In this document: piece by piece, positions 43,328-56,032 of the stretch | Numbering within the stretch: the stretch's first letter is position 1 | Layout: each line of letters begins with the position of its first letter | NCBI RefSeq assembly: GCF_965363235.1 | Contig: NC_134849.1 | Location: 49,484,122-49,548,121 of the forward strand | Origin: Mytilus galloprovincialis | Taxonomy: Eukaryota; Mollusca; Bivalvia; Mytilida; Mytilidae | Reading direction: 5' to 3' | Length of the DNA: 64,000 nt | Made by a program: the position numbers and the translations under genes | The notes under the pieces: generated by a model | The model's database searches: none | What the model was told of the DNA's origin: nothing | Seen by the model: the letters and a program-made list of their open reading frames with translations, nothing else

Positions 43328-43681
43328 TCTTATGTATTCATCAATTCTTTAAATTTTAAAACATTTGGATTATTACATATATTTAAAGGTAAAAATTTAG
43401 CTCTTACATTGTTGCGTGCTAGGGAAATTGATTAGTAATAGATTTGAAAACATGATTATCGCCCTTTAATTTTCGTTGTTCTCGAATATAGTCCCTAAAG
43501 TGAATAGTGTATTTTTGCTTATTTTTTTTCATGGACCTTCCCAACAACTTTATCCGTAGTCAATTGGAACAGGAGAAAATATTTGTGTTAAAGAGCTTGT
43601 CTGAAAATAAGCCTGTTAAAGTAAAGGCAAAGAAGTAATTTGGTTGTCTTAAATGGGTACGCCTAAAGATCAATCTAAAGA
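43328..43681. other. Flank of the tRNA array, nothing recognised
   Basis: Single-copy-looking AT-rich sequence between the mobile element and the first base of array homology. Confidence 0.4.
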
Positions 43682-44099
43682 CACGACGACTTGATACATT
43701 CGTCCAAAATTAACTCCTTTATACTTAATACCAGATGCGACAACAACCTGTCGTAAGTGCCACATCGTCATACGGAAGTCATCTGATAAGTTCTTAATTT
43801 TCCATTAGCAAGTCTGAATTAGGAAACTTAGCCTTTGTTAAATGATAGTAACTAGAGTTAAATTCGGCAAGTTTACAATTTTGGATTGTAGCCGCAGTCG
43901 ATATTTTCAATATTCAAGTTTGTCTTGTACATTTTGTCTATAAATTATCATGATTGATTCGCGTTGAATCGTATATTTTTCAAAAAGTAAGGAAAACACG
44001 ATTTTATTTTTTTTACAGCCAAAGGGAGGGGTACAGGTTTAGTAGGATCGATAATAACCTGAGCGTTATAGACTAAAAATTCCATTAGGTTGGAAGAAG

Positions 44100-44171
44100 G
44101 ACTCCGTGGCGCAACGGTAGCGCGTCTGACTCCAGATCAGAAGGTTGCGTGTTCGAATCACGTCGGGGTCA
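44100..44171 (+). tRNA. tRNA-Trp-CCA: tRNA-Trp (CCA), copy 1
   Basis: 72 nt without CCA tail. The acceptor GACTCCG pairs with CGGGGTC (one G-T pair). The anticodon stem TCTGA/TCAGA holds loop CTCCAGA with anticodon CCA at 44132-44134. The B box GTTCGAATC is intact. It reads tryptophan UGG codons. The sequence matches the eukaryotic nuclear form closely and has no intron. Confidence 0.97.
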
Positions 44172-44177
44172 TATGTA

Positions 44178-44182
44178 TTTTT
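44178..44182 (+). terminator. RNA polymerase III terminator of tRNA-Trp, first unit
   Basis: TTTTT seven bases after the gene, repeated in every unit at the same offset. Confidence 0.8.
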
Positions 44183-44720
44183 GATGCAATTTTCTAGAGA
44201 TATTGAAAAGGTCTCACATTCAACGTTTACTTTGTGTCAATTGAAAGAAACTGATTGCAAACTGTGTGAGTGAAAGAGATACCTACTCAGTTGATGCCTG
44301 TTTCTCGTTCAAGTTACATGTCAGTGAAACACAAAGATTCTCACATACGTTATTCTTACTTTGTATCTAACAGTTTTCCTTCAATAACAATTTAATTTCA
44401 GACGGAAGATAGGAAAGCTGACGATTTTTATCAAAATCAAAGTATTTACTGGCAAATCACCGTTTTATCTCCCCGAAATTGTTAGGATTGATACTGAGAG
44501 TGTGTGCCTTTTTCTTCCTCTATGCATGATACCTTAACGATCTTCCTCAGTCACCAGTTAAGCTGAATGAACTCTGTCATATAACATCTGAATTCATTCA
44601 AAATGGTCGTTTTCAGGACAGAATCAATCTGTGGGTAACTTATCGATAACTTTGTTTCCTACTTGTCTTTGAGCGCGTTGAGTGAGCAGTGTGTGTGATT
44701 CATTACAAAAAGTGGATATC

Positions 44721-44725
44721 AAAAA
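44721..44725 (-). terminator. RNA polymerase III terminator of tRNA-Ser, first unit
   Basis: AAAAA on + (TTTTT in the transcript) six bases after the gene end, with a second T-run 17 bases further. Present in every unit. Confidence 0.8.
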
Positions 44726-44730
44726 GTCTG

Positions 44731-44812
44731 CGTCGTCGACAGGATTCGAACCTGTGCGGGGAGACCCCAATAGATTTCTAGTCTATCGCCTTAACCACTC
44801 GGCCACGACGAC
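44731..44812 (-). tRNA. tRNA-Ser-AGA: tRNA-Ser (AGA), copy 1
   Basis: 82 nt, type II with the long variable arm. The acceptor GTCGTCG pairs with CGACGAC and is followed by discriminator G. The anticodon loop CTAGAAA gives AGA (44777-44779), read as IGA for UCU/UCC/UCA serine codons. The B box GGTTCGAATCC is intact and there is no intron. Confidence 0.97.
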
Positions 44813-45221
44813 TTGATACATTCGTCCAAAATTAACTCCTTTATACTTAATACCAGATGCGACAACAACCTGTCGTAAGTGCCACATCGTCATACGGAAG
44901 TCATCTGATAAGTTCTTAATTTTCCATTAGCAAGTCTGAATTAGGAAACTTAGCCTTTGTTAAATTATAGTAACTAGAGTTAAATTCGGCAAGTTTACAA
45001 TTTTGGATTGTAGCCGCAGTCGATATTTTCAATATTCAAGTTTGTCTTGTACATTTTGTCTATAAATTATCATGATTGATTCGCGTTGAATCGTATATTT
45101 TTCAAAAAGTAAGGAAAACACGATTTTATTTTTTTTACAGCCAAAGGGAGGGGTACAGGTTTAGTAGGATCGATAATAACCTGAGCGTTATAGACTAAAA
45201 ATTCCATTAGGTTGGAAGAAG

Positions 45222-45293
45222 GACTCCGTGGCGCAACGGTAGCGCGTCTGACTCCAGATCAGAAGGTTGCGTGTTCGAATCACGTCGGGGTCA
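45222..45293 (+). tRNA. tRNA-Trp-CCA: tRNA-Trp (CCA), copy 2
   Basis: Identical to copy 1. Confidence 0.97.
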
Positions 45294-45852
45294 TATGTAT
45301 TTTTGATGCAATTTTCTAGAGATATTGAAAAGGTCTCACATTCAACGTTTACTTTGTGTCAATTGAAAGAAACTGATTGCAAACTGTGTGAGTGAAAGAG
45401 ATACCTACTCAGTTGATGCCTGTTTCTCGTTCAAGTTACATGTCAGTGAAACACAAAGATTCTCACATACGTTATTCTTACTTTGTATCTAACAGTTTTC
45501 CTTCAATAACAATTTAATTTCAGACGGAAGATAGGAAAGCTGACGATTTTTATCAAAATCAAAGTATTTACTGGCAAATCACCGTTTTATCTCCCCGAAA
45601 TTGTTAGGATTGATACTGAGAGTGTGTGCCTTTTTCTTCCTCTATGCATGATACCTTAACGATCTTCCTCAGTCACCAGTTAAGCTGAATGAACTCTGTC
45701 ATATAACATCTGAATTCATTCAAAATGGTCGTTTTCAGGACAGAATCAATCTGTGGGTAACTTATCGATAACTTTGTTTCCTACTTGTCTTTGAGCGCGT
45801 TGAGTGAGCAGTGTGTGTGATTCATTACAAAAAGTGGATATCAAAAAGTCTG

Positions 45853-45934
45853 CGTCGTCGACAGGATTCGAACCTGTGCGGGGAGACCCCAATAGATTTC
45901 TAGTCTATCGCCTTAACCACTCGGCCACGACGAC
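45853..45934 (-). tRNA. tRNA-Ser-AGA: tRNA-Ser (AGA), copy 2
   Basis: Identical to copy 1. Confidence 0.97.
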
Positions 45935-46343
45935 TTGATACATTCGTCCAAAATTAACTCCTTTATACTTAATACCAGATGCGACAACAACCTGTCGTAA
46001 GTGCCACATCGTCATACGGAAGTCATCTGATAAGTTCTTAATTTTCCATTAGCAAGTCTGAATTAGGAAACTTAGCCTTTGTTAAATTATAGTAACTAGA
46101 GTTAAATTCGGCAAGTTTACAATTTTGGATTGTAGCCGCAGTCGATATTTTCAATATTCAAGTTTGTCTTGTACATTTTGTCTATAAATTATCATGATTG
46201 ATTCGCGTTGAATCGTATATTTTTCAAAAAGTAAGGAAAACACGATTTTATTTTTTTTACAGCCAAAGGGAGGGGTACAGGTTTAGTAGGATCGATAATA
46301 ACCTGAGCGTTATAGACTAAAAATTCCATTAGGTTGGAAGAAG

Positions 46344-46415
46344 GACTCCGTGGCGCAACGGTAGCGCGTCTGACTCCAGATCAGAAGGTTGCGTGTTCGA
46401 ATCACGTCGGGGTCA
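46344..46415 (+). tRNA. tRNA-Trp-CCA: tRNA-Trp (CCA), copy 3
   Basis: Identical to copy 1. Confidence 0.97.
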
Positions 46416-46974
46416 TATGTATTTTTGATGCAATTTTCTAGAGATATTGAAAAGGTCTCACATTCAACGTTTACTTTGTGTCAATTGAAAGAAACTGATT
46501 GCAAACTGTGTGAGTGAAAGAGATACCTACTCAGTTGATGCCTGTTTCTCGTTCAAGTTACATGTCAGTGAAACACAAAGATTCTCACATACGTTATTCT
46601 TACTTTGTATCTAACAGTTTTCCTTCAATAACAATTTAATTTCAGACGGAAGATAGGAAAGCTGACGATTTTTATCAAAATCAAAGTATTTACTGGCAAA
46701 TCACCGTTTTATCTCCCCGAAATTGTTAGGATTGATACTGAGAGTGTGTGCCTTTTTCTTCCTCTATGCATGATACCTTAACGATCTTCCTCAGTCACCA
46801 GTTAAGCTGAATGAACTCTGTCATATAACATCTGAATTCATTCAAAATGGTCGTTTTCAGGACAGAATCAATCTGTGGGTAACTTATCGATAACTTTGTT
46901 TCCTACTTGTCTTTGAGCGCGTTGAGTGAGCAGTGTGTGTGATTCATTACAAAAAGTGGATATCAAAAAGTCTG

Positions 46975-47056
46975 CGTCGTCGACAGGATTCGAACCTGTG
47001 CGGGGAGACCCCAATAGATTTCTAGTCTATCGCCTTAACCACTCGGCCACGACGAC
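46975..47056 (-). tRNA. tRNA-Ser-AGA: tRNA-Ser (AGA), copy 3
   Basis: Identical to copy 1. Confidence 0.97.
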
Positions 47057-47465
47057 TTGATACATTCGTCCAAAATTAACTCCTTTATACTTAATACCAG
47101 ATGCGACAACAACCTGTCGTAAGTGCCACATCGTCATACGGAAGTCATCTGATAAGTTCTTAATTTTCCATTAGCAAGTCTGAATTAGGAAACTTAGCCT
47201 TTGTTAAATTATAGTAACTAGAGTTAAATTCGGCAAGTTTACAATTTTGGATTGTAGCCGCAGTCGATATTTTCAATATTCAAGTTTGTCTTGTACATTT
47301 TGTCTATAAATTATCATGATTGATTCGCGTTGAATCGTATATTTTTCAAAAAGTAAGGAAAACACGATTTTATTTTTTTTACAGCCAAAGGGAGGGGTAC
47401 AGGTTTAGTAGGATCGATAATAACCTGAGCGTTATAGACTAAAAATTCCATTAGGTTGGAAGAAG

Positions 47466-47537
47466 GACTCCGTGGCGCAACGGTAGCGCGTCTGACTCCA
47501 GATCAGAAGGTTGCGTGTTCGAATCACGTCGGGGTCA
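47466..47537 (+). tRNA. tRNA-Trp-CCA: tRNA-Trp (CCA), copy 4
   Basis: Identical to copy 1. Confidence 0.97.
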
Positions 47538-48096
47538 TATGTATTTTTGATGCAATTTTCTAGAGATATTGAAAAGGTCTCACATTCAACGTTTACTTTG
47601 TGTCAATTGAAAGAAACTGATTGCAAACTGTGTGAGTGAAAGAGATACCTACTCAGTTGATGCCTGTTTCTCGTTCAAGTTACATGTCAGTGAAACACAA
47701 AGATTCTCACATACGTTATTCTTACTTTGTATCTAACAGTTTTCCTTCAATAACAATTTAATTTCAGACGGAAGATAGGAAAGCTGACGATTTTTATCAA
47801 AATCAAAGTATTTACTGGCAAATCACCGTTTTATCTCCCCGAAATTGTTAGGATTGATACTGAGAGTGTGTGCCTTTTTCTTCCTCTATGCATGATACCT
47901 TAACGATCTTCCTCAGTCACCAGTTAAGCTGAATGAACTCTGTCATATAACATCTGAATTCATTCAAAATGGTCGTTTTCAGGACAGAATCAATCTGTGG
48001 GTAACTTATCGATAACTTTGTTTCCTACTTGTCTTTGAGCGCGTTGAGTGAGCAGTGTGTGTGATTCATTACAAAAAGTGGATATCAAAAAGTCTG

Positions 48097-48178
48097 CGTC
48101 GTCGACAGGATTCGAACCTGTGCGGGGAGACCCCAATAGATTTCTAGTCTATCGCCTTAACCACTCGGCCACGACGAC
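48097..48178 (-). tRNA. tRNA-Ser-AGA: tRNA-Ser (AGA), copy 4
   Basis: Identical to copy 1. Confidence 0.97.
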
Positions 48179-48587
48179 TTGATACATTCGTCCAAAATTA
48201 ACTCCTTTATACTTAATACCAGATGCGACAACAACCTGTCGTAAGTGCCACATCGTCATACGGAAGTCATCTGATAAGTTCTTAATTTTCCATTAGCAAG
48301 TCTGAATTAGGAAACTTAGCCTTTGTTAAATTATAGTAACTAGAGTTAAATTCGGCAAGTTTACAATTTTGGATTGTAGCCGCAGTCGATATTTTCAATA
48401 TTCAAGTTTGTCTTGTACATTTTGTCTATAAATTATCATGATTGATTCGCGTTGAATCGTATATTTTTCAAAAAGTAAGGAAAACACGATTTTATTTTTT
48501 TTACAGCCAAAGGGAGGGGTACAGGTTTAGTAGGATCGATAATAACCTGAGCGTTATAGACTAAAAATTCCATTAGGTTGGAAGAAG

Positions 48588-48659
48588 GACTCCGTGGCGC
48601 AACGGTAGCGCGTCTGACTCCAGATCAGAAGGTTGCGTGTTCGAATCACGTCGGGGTCA
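48588..48659 (+). tRNA. tRNA-Trp-CCA: tRNA-Trp (CCA), copy 5
   Basis: Identical to copy 1. Confidence 0.97.
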
Positions 48660-49218
48660 TATGTATTTTTGATGCAATTTTCTAGAGATATTGAAAAGGT
48701 CTCACATTCAACGTTTACTTTGTGTCAATTGAAAGAAACTGATTGCAAACTGTGTGAGTGAAAGAGATACCTACTCAGTTGATGCCTGTTTCTCGTTCAA
48801 GTTACATGTCAGTGAAACACAAAGATTCTCACATACGTTATTCTTACTTTGTATCTAACAGTTTTCCTTCAATAACAATTTAATTTCAGACGGAAGATAG
48901 GAAAGCTGACGATTTTTATCAAAATCAAAGTATTTACTGGCAAATCACCGTTTTATCTCCCCGAAATTGTTAGGATTGATACTGAGAGTGTGTGCCTTTT
49001 TCTTCCTCTATGCATGATACCTTAACGATCTTCCTCAGTCACCAGTTAAGCTGAATGAACTCTGTCATATAACATCTGAATTCATTCAAAATGGTCGTTT
49101 TCAGGACAGAATCAATCTGTGGGTAACTTATCGATAACTTTGTTTCCTACTTGTCTTTGAGCGCGTTGAGTGAGCAGTGTGTGTGATTCATTACAAAAAG
49201 TGGATATCAAAAAGTCTG

Positions 49219-49300
49219 CGTCGTCGACAGGATTCGAACCTGTGCGGGGAGACCCCAATAGATTTCTAGTCTATCGCCTTAACCACTCGGCCACGACGAC
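49219..49300 (-). tRNA. tRNA-Ser-AGA: tRNA-Ser (AGA), copy 5
   Basis: Identical to copy 1. Confidence 0.97.
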
Positions 49301-49709
49301 TTGATACATTCGTCCAAAATTAACTCCTTTATACTTAATACCAGATGCGACAACAACCTGTCGTAAGTGCCACATCGTCATACGGAAGTCATCTGATAAG
49401 TTCTTAATTTTCCATTAGCAAGTCTGAATTAGGAAACTTAGCCTTTGTTAAATTATAGTAACTAGAGTTAAATTCGGCAAGTTTACAATTTTGGATTGTA
49501 GCCGCAGTCGATATTTTCAATATTCAAGTTTGTCTTGTACATTTTGTCTATAAATTATCATGATTGATTCGCGTTGAATCGTATATTTTTCAAAAAGTAA
49601 GGAAAACACGATTTTATTTTTTTTACAGCCAAAGGGAGGGGTACAGGTTTAGTAGGATCGATAATAACCTGAGCGTTATAGACTAAAAATTCCATTAGGT
49701 TGGAAGAAG

Positions 49710-49781
49710 GACTCCGTGGCGCAACGGTAGCGCGTCTGACTCCAGATCAGAAGGTTGCGTGTTCGAATCACGTCGGGGTCA
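49710..49781 (+). tRNA. tRNA-Trp-CCA: tRNA-Trp (CCA), copy 6
   Basis: Identical to copy 1. Confidence 0.97.
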
Positions 49782-50340
49782 TATGTATTTTTGATGCAAT
49801 TTTCTAGAGATATTGAAAAGGTCTCACATTCAACGTTTACTTTGTGTCAATTGAAAGAAACTGATTGCAAACTGTGTGAGTGAAAGAGATACCTACTCAG
49901 TTGATGCCTGTTTCTCGTTCAAGTTACATGTCAGTGAAACACAAAGATTCTCACATACGTTATTCTTACTTTGTATCTAACAGTTTTCCTTCAATAACAA
50001 TTTAATTTCAGACGGAAGATAGGAAAGCTGACGATTTTTATCAAAATCAAAGTATTTACTGGCAAATCACCGTTTTATCTCCCCGAAATTGTTAGGATTG
50101 ATACTGAGAGTGTGTGCCTTTTTCTTCCTCTATGCATGATACCTTAACGATCTTCCTCAGTCACCAGTTAAGCTGAATGAACTCTGTCATATAACATCTG
50201 AATTCATTCAAAATGGTCGTTTTCAGGACAGAATCAATCTGTGGGTAACTTATCGATAACTTTGTTTCCTACTTGTCTTTGAGCGCGTTGAGTGAGCAGT
50301 GTGTGTGATTCATTACAAAAAGTGGATATCAAAAAGTCTG

Positions 50341-50422
50341 CGTCGTCGACAGGATTCGAACCTGTGCGGGGAGACCCCAATAGATTTCTAGTCTATCGCC
50401 TTAACCACTCGGCCACGACGAC
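50341..50422 (-). tRNA. tRNA-Ser-AGA: tRNA-Ser (AGA), copy 6
   Basis: Identical to copy 1. Confidence 0.97.
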
Positions 50423-50831
50423 TTGATACATTCGTCCAAAATTAACTCCTTTATACTTAATACCAGATGCGACAACAACCTGTCGTAAGTGCCACATCGT
50501 CATACGGAAGTCATCTGATAAGTTCTTAATTTTCCATTAGCAAGTCTGAATTAGGAAACTTAGCCTTTGTTAAATTATAGTAACTAGAGTTAAATTCGGC
50601 AAGTTTACAATTTTGGATTGTAGCCGCAGTCGATATTTTCAATATTCAAGTTTGTCTTGTACATTTTGTCTATAAATTATCATGATTGATTCGCGTTGAA
50701 TCGTATATTTTTCAAAAAGTAAGGAAAACACGATTTTATTTTTTTTACAGCCAAAGGGAGGGGTACAGGTTTAGTAGGATCGATAATAACCTGAGCGTTA
50801 TAGACTAAAAATTCCATTAGGTTGGAAGAAG

Positions 50832-50903
50832 GACTCCGTGGCGCAACGGTAGCGCGTCTGACTCCAGATCAGAAGGTTGCGTGTTCGAATCACGTCGGGG
50901 TCA
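50832..50903 (+). tRNA. tRNA-Trp-CCA: tRNA-Trp (CCA), copy 7
   Basis: Identical to copy 1. Confidence 0.97.
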
Positions 50904-51462
50904 TATGTATTTTTGATGCAATTTTCTAGAGATATTGAAAAGGTCTCACATTCAACGTTTACTTTGTGTCAATTGAAAGAAACTGATTGCAAACTGTGTG
51001 AGTGAAAGAGATACCTACTCAGTTGATGCCTGTTTCTCGTTCAAGTTACATGTCAGTGAAACACAAAGATTCTCACATACGTTATTCTTACTTTGTATCT
51101 AACAGTTTTCCTTCAATAACAATTTAATTTCAGACGGAAGATAGGAAAGCTGACGATTTTTATCAAAATCAAAGTATTTACTGGCAAATCACCGTTTTAT
51201 CTCCCCGAAATTGTTAGGATTGATACTGAGAGTGTGTGCCTTTTTCTTCCTCTATGCATGATACCTTAACGATCTTCCTCAGTCACCAGTTAAGCTGAAT
51301 GAACTCTGTCATATAACATCTGAATTCATTCAAAATGGTCGTTTTCAGGACAGAATCAATCTGTGGGTAACTTATCGATAACTTTGTTTCCTACTTGTCT
51401 TTGAGCGCGTTGAGTGAGCAGTGTGTGTGATTCATTACAAAAAGTGGATATCAAAAAGTCTG

Positions 51463-51544
51463 CGTCGTCGACAGGATTCGAACCTGTGCGGGGAGACCCC
51501 AATAGATTTCTAGTCTATCGCCTTAACCACTCGGCCACGACGAC
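51463..51544 (-). tRNA. tRNA-Ser-AGA: tRNA-Ser (AGA), copy 7
   Basis: Identical to copy 1. Confidence 0.97.
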
Positions 51545-51953
51545 TTGATACATTCGTCCAAAATTAACTCCTTTATACTTAATACCAGATGCGACAACAA
51601 CCTGTCGTAAGTGCCACATCGTCATACGGAAGTCATCTGATAAGTTCTTAATTTTCCATTAGCAAGTCTGAATTAGGAAACTTAGCCTTTGTTAAATTAT
51701 AGTAACTAGAGTTAAATTCGGCAAGTTTACAATTTTGGATTGTAGCCGCAGTCGATATTTTCAATATTCAAGTTTGTCTTGTACATTTTGTCTATAAATT
51801 ATCATGATTGATTCGCGTTGAATCGTATATTTTTCAAAAAGTAAGGAAAACACGATTTTATTTTTTTTACAGCCAAAGGGAGGGGTACAGGTTTAGTAGG
51901 ATCGATAATAACCTGAGCGTTATAGACTAAAAATTCCATTAGGTTGGAAGAAG

Positions 51954-52025
51954 GACTCCGTGGCGCAACGGTAGCGCGTCTGACTCCAGATCAGAAGGTT
52001 GCGTGTTCGAATCACGTCGGGGTCA
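51954..52025 (+). tRNA. tRNA-Trp-CCA: tRNA-Trp (CCA), copy 8
   Basis: Identical to copy 1. Confidence 0.97.
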
Positions 52026-52584
52026 TATGTATTTTTGATGCAATTTTCTAGAGATATTGAAAAGGTCTCACATTCAACGTTTACTTTGTGTCAATTGAAA
52101 GAAACTGATTGCAAACTGTGTGAGTGAAAGAGATACCTACTCAGTTGATGCCTGTTTCTCGTTCAAGTTACATGTCAGTGAAACACAAAGATTCTCACAT
52201 ACGTTATTCTTACTTTGTATCTAACAGTTTTCCTTCAATAACAATTTAATTTCAGACGGAAGATAGGAAAGCTGACGATTTTTATCAAAATCAAAGTATT
52301 TACTGGCAAATCACCGTTTTATCTCCCCGAAATTGTTAGGATTGATACTGAGAGTGTGTGCCTTTTTCTTCCTCTATGCATGATACCTTAACGATCTTCC
52401 TCAGTCACCAGTTAAGCTGAATGAACTCTGTCATATAACATCTGAATTCATTCAAAATGGTCGTTTTCAGGACAGAATCAATCTGTGGGTAACTTATCGA
52501 TAACTTTGTTTCCTACTTGTCTTTGAGCGCGTTGAGTGAGCAGTGTGTGTGATTCATTACAAAAAGTGGATATCAAAAAGTCTG

Positions 52585-52666
52585 CGTCGTCGACAGGATT
52601 CGAACCTGTGCGGGGAGACCCCAATAGATTTCTAGTCTATCGCCTTAACCACTCGGCCACGACGAC
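52585..52666 (-). tRNA. tRNA-Ser-AGA: tRNA-Ser (AGA), copy 8
   Basis: Identical to copy 1. Confidence 0.97.
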
Positions 52667-53075
52667 TTGATACATTCGTCCAAAATTAACTCCTTTATAC
52701 TTAATACCAGATGCGACAACAACCTGTCGTAAGTGCCACATCGTCATACGGAAGTCATCTGATAAGTTCTTAATTTTCCATTAGCAAGTCTGAATTAGGA
52801 AACTTAGCCTTTGTTAAATTATAGTAACTAGAGTTAAATTCGGCAAGTTTACAATTTTGGATTGTAGCCGCAGTCGATATTTTCAATATTCAAGTTTGTC
52901 TTGTACATTTTGTCTATAAATTATCATGATTGATTCGCGTTGAATCGTATATTTTTCAAAAAGTAAGGAAAACACGATTTTATTTTTTTTACAGCCAAAG
53001 GGAGGGGTACAGGTTTAGTAGGATCGATAATAACCTGAGCGTTATAGACTAAAAATTCCATTAGGTTGGAAGAAG

Positions 53076-53147
53076 GACTCCGTGGCGCAACGGTAGCGCG
53101 TCTGACTCCAGATCAGAAGGTTGCGTGTTCGAATCACGTCGGGGTCA
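53076..53147 (+). tRNA. tRNA-Trp-CCA: tRNA-Trp (CCA), copy 9
   Basis: Identical to copy 1. Confidence 0.97.
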
Positions 53148-53706
53148 TATGTATTTTTGATGCAATTTTCTAGAGATATTGAAAAGGTCTCACATTCAAC
53201 GTTTACTTTGTGTCAATTGAAAGAAACTGATTGCAAACTGTGTGAGTGAAAGAGATACCTACTCAGTTGATGCCTGTTTCTCGTTCAAGTTACATGTCAG
53301 TGAAACACAAAGATTCTCACATACGTTATTCTTACTTTGTATCTAACAGTTTTCCTTCAATAACAATTTAATTTCAGACGGAAGATAGGAAAGCTGACGA
53401 TTTTTATCAAAATCAAAGTATTTACTGGCAAATCACCGTTTTATCTCCCCGAAATTGTTAGGATTGATACTGAGAGTGTGTGCCTTTTTCTTCCTCTATG
53501 CATGATACCTTAACGATCTTCCTCAGTCACCAGTTAAGCTGAATGAACTCTGTCATATAACATCTGAATTCATTCAAAATGGTCGTTTTCAGGACAGAAT
53601 CAATCTGTGGGTAACTTATCGATAACTTTGTTTCCTACTTGTCTTTGAGCGCGTTGAGTGAGCAGTGTGTGTGATTCATTACAAAAAGTGGATATCAAAA
53701 AGTCTG

Positions 53707-53788
53707 CGTCGTCGACAGGATTCGAACCTGTGCGGGGAGACCCCAATAGATTTCTAGTCTATCGCCTTAACCACTCGGCCACGACGAC
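53707..53788 (-). tRNA. tRNA-Ser-AGA: tRNA-Ser (AGA), copy 9
   Basis: Identical to copy 1. Confidence 0.97.
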
Positions 53789-54197
53789 TTGATACATTCG
53801 TCCAAAATTAACTCCTTTATACTTAATACCAGATGCGACAACAACCTGTCGTAAGTGCCACATCGTCATACGGAAGTCATCTGATAAGTTCTTAATTTTC
53901 CATTAGCAAGTCTGAATTAGGAAACTTAGCCTTTGTTAAATTATAGTAACTAGAGTTAAATTCGGCAAGTTTACAATTTTGGATTGTAGCCGCAGTCGAT
54001 ATTTTCAATATTCAAGTTTGTCTTGTACATTTTGTCTATAAATTATCATGATTGATTCGCGTTGAATCGTATATTTTTCAAAAAGTAAGGAAAACACGAT
54101 TTTATTTTTTTTACAGCCAAAGGGAGGGGTACAGGTTTAGTAGGATCGATAATAACCTGAGCGTTATAGACTAAAAATTCCATTAGGTTGGAAGAAG

Positions 54198-54269
54198 GAC
54201 TCCGTGGCGCAACGGTAGCGCGTCTGACTCCAGATCAGAAGGTTGCGTGTTCGAATCACGTCGGGGTCA
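54198..54269 (+). tRNA. tRNA-Trp-CCA: tRNA-Trp (CCA), copy 10
   Basis: Identical to copy 1. Confidence 0.97.
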
Positions 54270-54828
54270 TATGTATTTTTGATGCAATTTTCTAGAGATA
54301 TTGAAAAGGTCTCACATTCAACGTTTACTTTGTGTCAATTGAAAGAAACTGATTGCAAACTGTGTGAGTGAAAGAGATACCTACTCAGTTGATGCCTGTT
54401 TCTCGTTCAAGTTACATGTCAGTGAAACACAAAGATTCTCACATACGTTATTCTTACTTTGTATCTAACAGTTTTCCTTCAATAACAATTTAATTTCAGA
54501 CGGAAGATAGGAAAGCTGACGATTTTTATCAAAATCAAAGTATTTACTGGCAAATCACCGTTTTATCTCCCCGAAATTGTTAGGATTGATACTGAGAGTG
54601 TGTGCCTTTTTCTTCCTCTATGCATGATACCTTAACGATCTTCCTCAGTCACCAGTTAAGCTGAATGAACTCTGTCATATAACATCTGAATTCATTCAAA
54701 ATGGTCGTTTTCAGGACAGAATCAATCTGTGGGTAACTTATCGATAACTTTGTTTCCTACTTGTCTTTGAGCGCGTTGAGTGAGCAGTGTGTGTGATTCA
54801 TTACAAAAAGTGGATATCAAAAAGTCTG

Positions 54829-54910
54829 CGTCGTCGACAGGATTCGAACCTGTGCGGGGAGACCCCAATAGATTTCTAGTCTATCGCCTTAACCACTCGG
54901 CCACGACGAC
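54829..54910 (-). tRNA. tRNA-Ser-AGA: tRNA-Ser (AGA), copy 10
   Basis: Identical to copy 1. Confidence 0.97.
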
Positions 54911-55319
54911 TTGATACATTCGTCCAAAATTAACTCCTTTATACTTAATACCAGATGCGACAACAACCTGTCGTAAGTGCCACATCGTCATACGGAAGTC
55001 ATCTGATAAGTTCTTAATTTTCCATTAGCAAGTCTGAATTAGGAAACTTAGCCTTTGTTAAATTATAGTAACTAGAGTTAAATTCGGCAAGTTTACAATT
55101 TTGGATTGTAGCCGCAGTCGATATTTTCAATATTCAAGTTTGTCTTGTACATTTTGTCTATAAATTATCATGATTGATTCGCGTTGAATCGTATATTTTT
55201 CAAAAAGTAAGGAAAACACGATTTTATTTTTTTTACAGCCAAAGGGAGGGGTACAGGTTTAGTAGGATCGATAATAACCTGAGCGTTATAGACTAAAAAT
55301 TCCATTAGGTTGGAAGAAG

Positions 55320-55391
55320 GACTCCGTGGCGCAACGGTAGCGCGTCTGACTCCAGATCAGAAGGTTGCGTGTTCGAATCACGTCGGGGTCA
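55320..55391 (+). tRNA. tRNA-Trp-CCA: tRNA-Trp (CCA), copy 11
   Basis: Identical to copy 1. Confidence 0.97.
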
Positions 55392-55950
55392 TATGTATTT
55401 TTGATGCAATTTTCTAGAGATATTGAAAAGGTCTCACATTCAACGTTTACTTTGTGTCAATTGAAAGAAACTGATTGCAAACTGTGTGAGTGAAAGAGAT
55501 ACCTACTCAGTTGATGCCTGTTTCTCGTTCAAGTTACATGTCAGTGAAACACAAAGATTCTCACATACGTTATTCTTACTTTGTATCTAACAGTTTTCCT
55601 TCAATAACAATTTAATTTCAGACGGAAGATAGGAAAGCTGACGATTTTTATCAAAATCAAAGTATTTACTGGCAAATCACCGTTTTATCTCCCCGAAATT
55701 GTTAGGATTGATACTGAGAGTGTGTGCCTTTTTCTTCCTCTATGCATGATACCTTAACGATCTTCCTCAGTCACCAGTTAAGCTGAATGAACTCTGTCAT
55801 ATAACATCTGAATTCATTCAAAATGGTCGTTTTCAGGACAGAATCAATCTGTGGGTAACTTATCGATAACTTTGTTTCCTACTTGTCTTTGAGCGCGTTG
55901 AGTGAGCAGTGTGTGTGATTCATTACAAAAAGTGGATATCAAAAAGTCTG

Positions 55951-56032
55951 CGTCGTCGACAGGATTCGAACCTGTGCGGGGAGACCCCAATAGATTTCTA
56001 GTCTATCGCCTTAACCACTCGGCCACGACGAC
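55951..56032 (-). tRNA. tRNA-Ser-AGA: tRNA-Ser (AGA), copy 11
   Basis: Identical to copy 1. Confidence 0.97.

Noticed and set aside
43691-44099. Possible 5S rRNA or snRNA gene in the array spacers
   Set aside because: I looked for 5S box A/C words and U1, U2, U5 and U6 signatures and found none.
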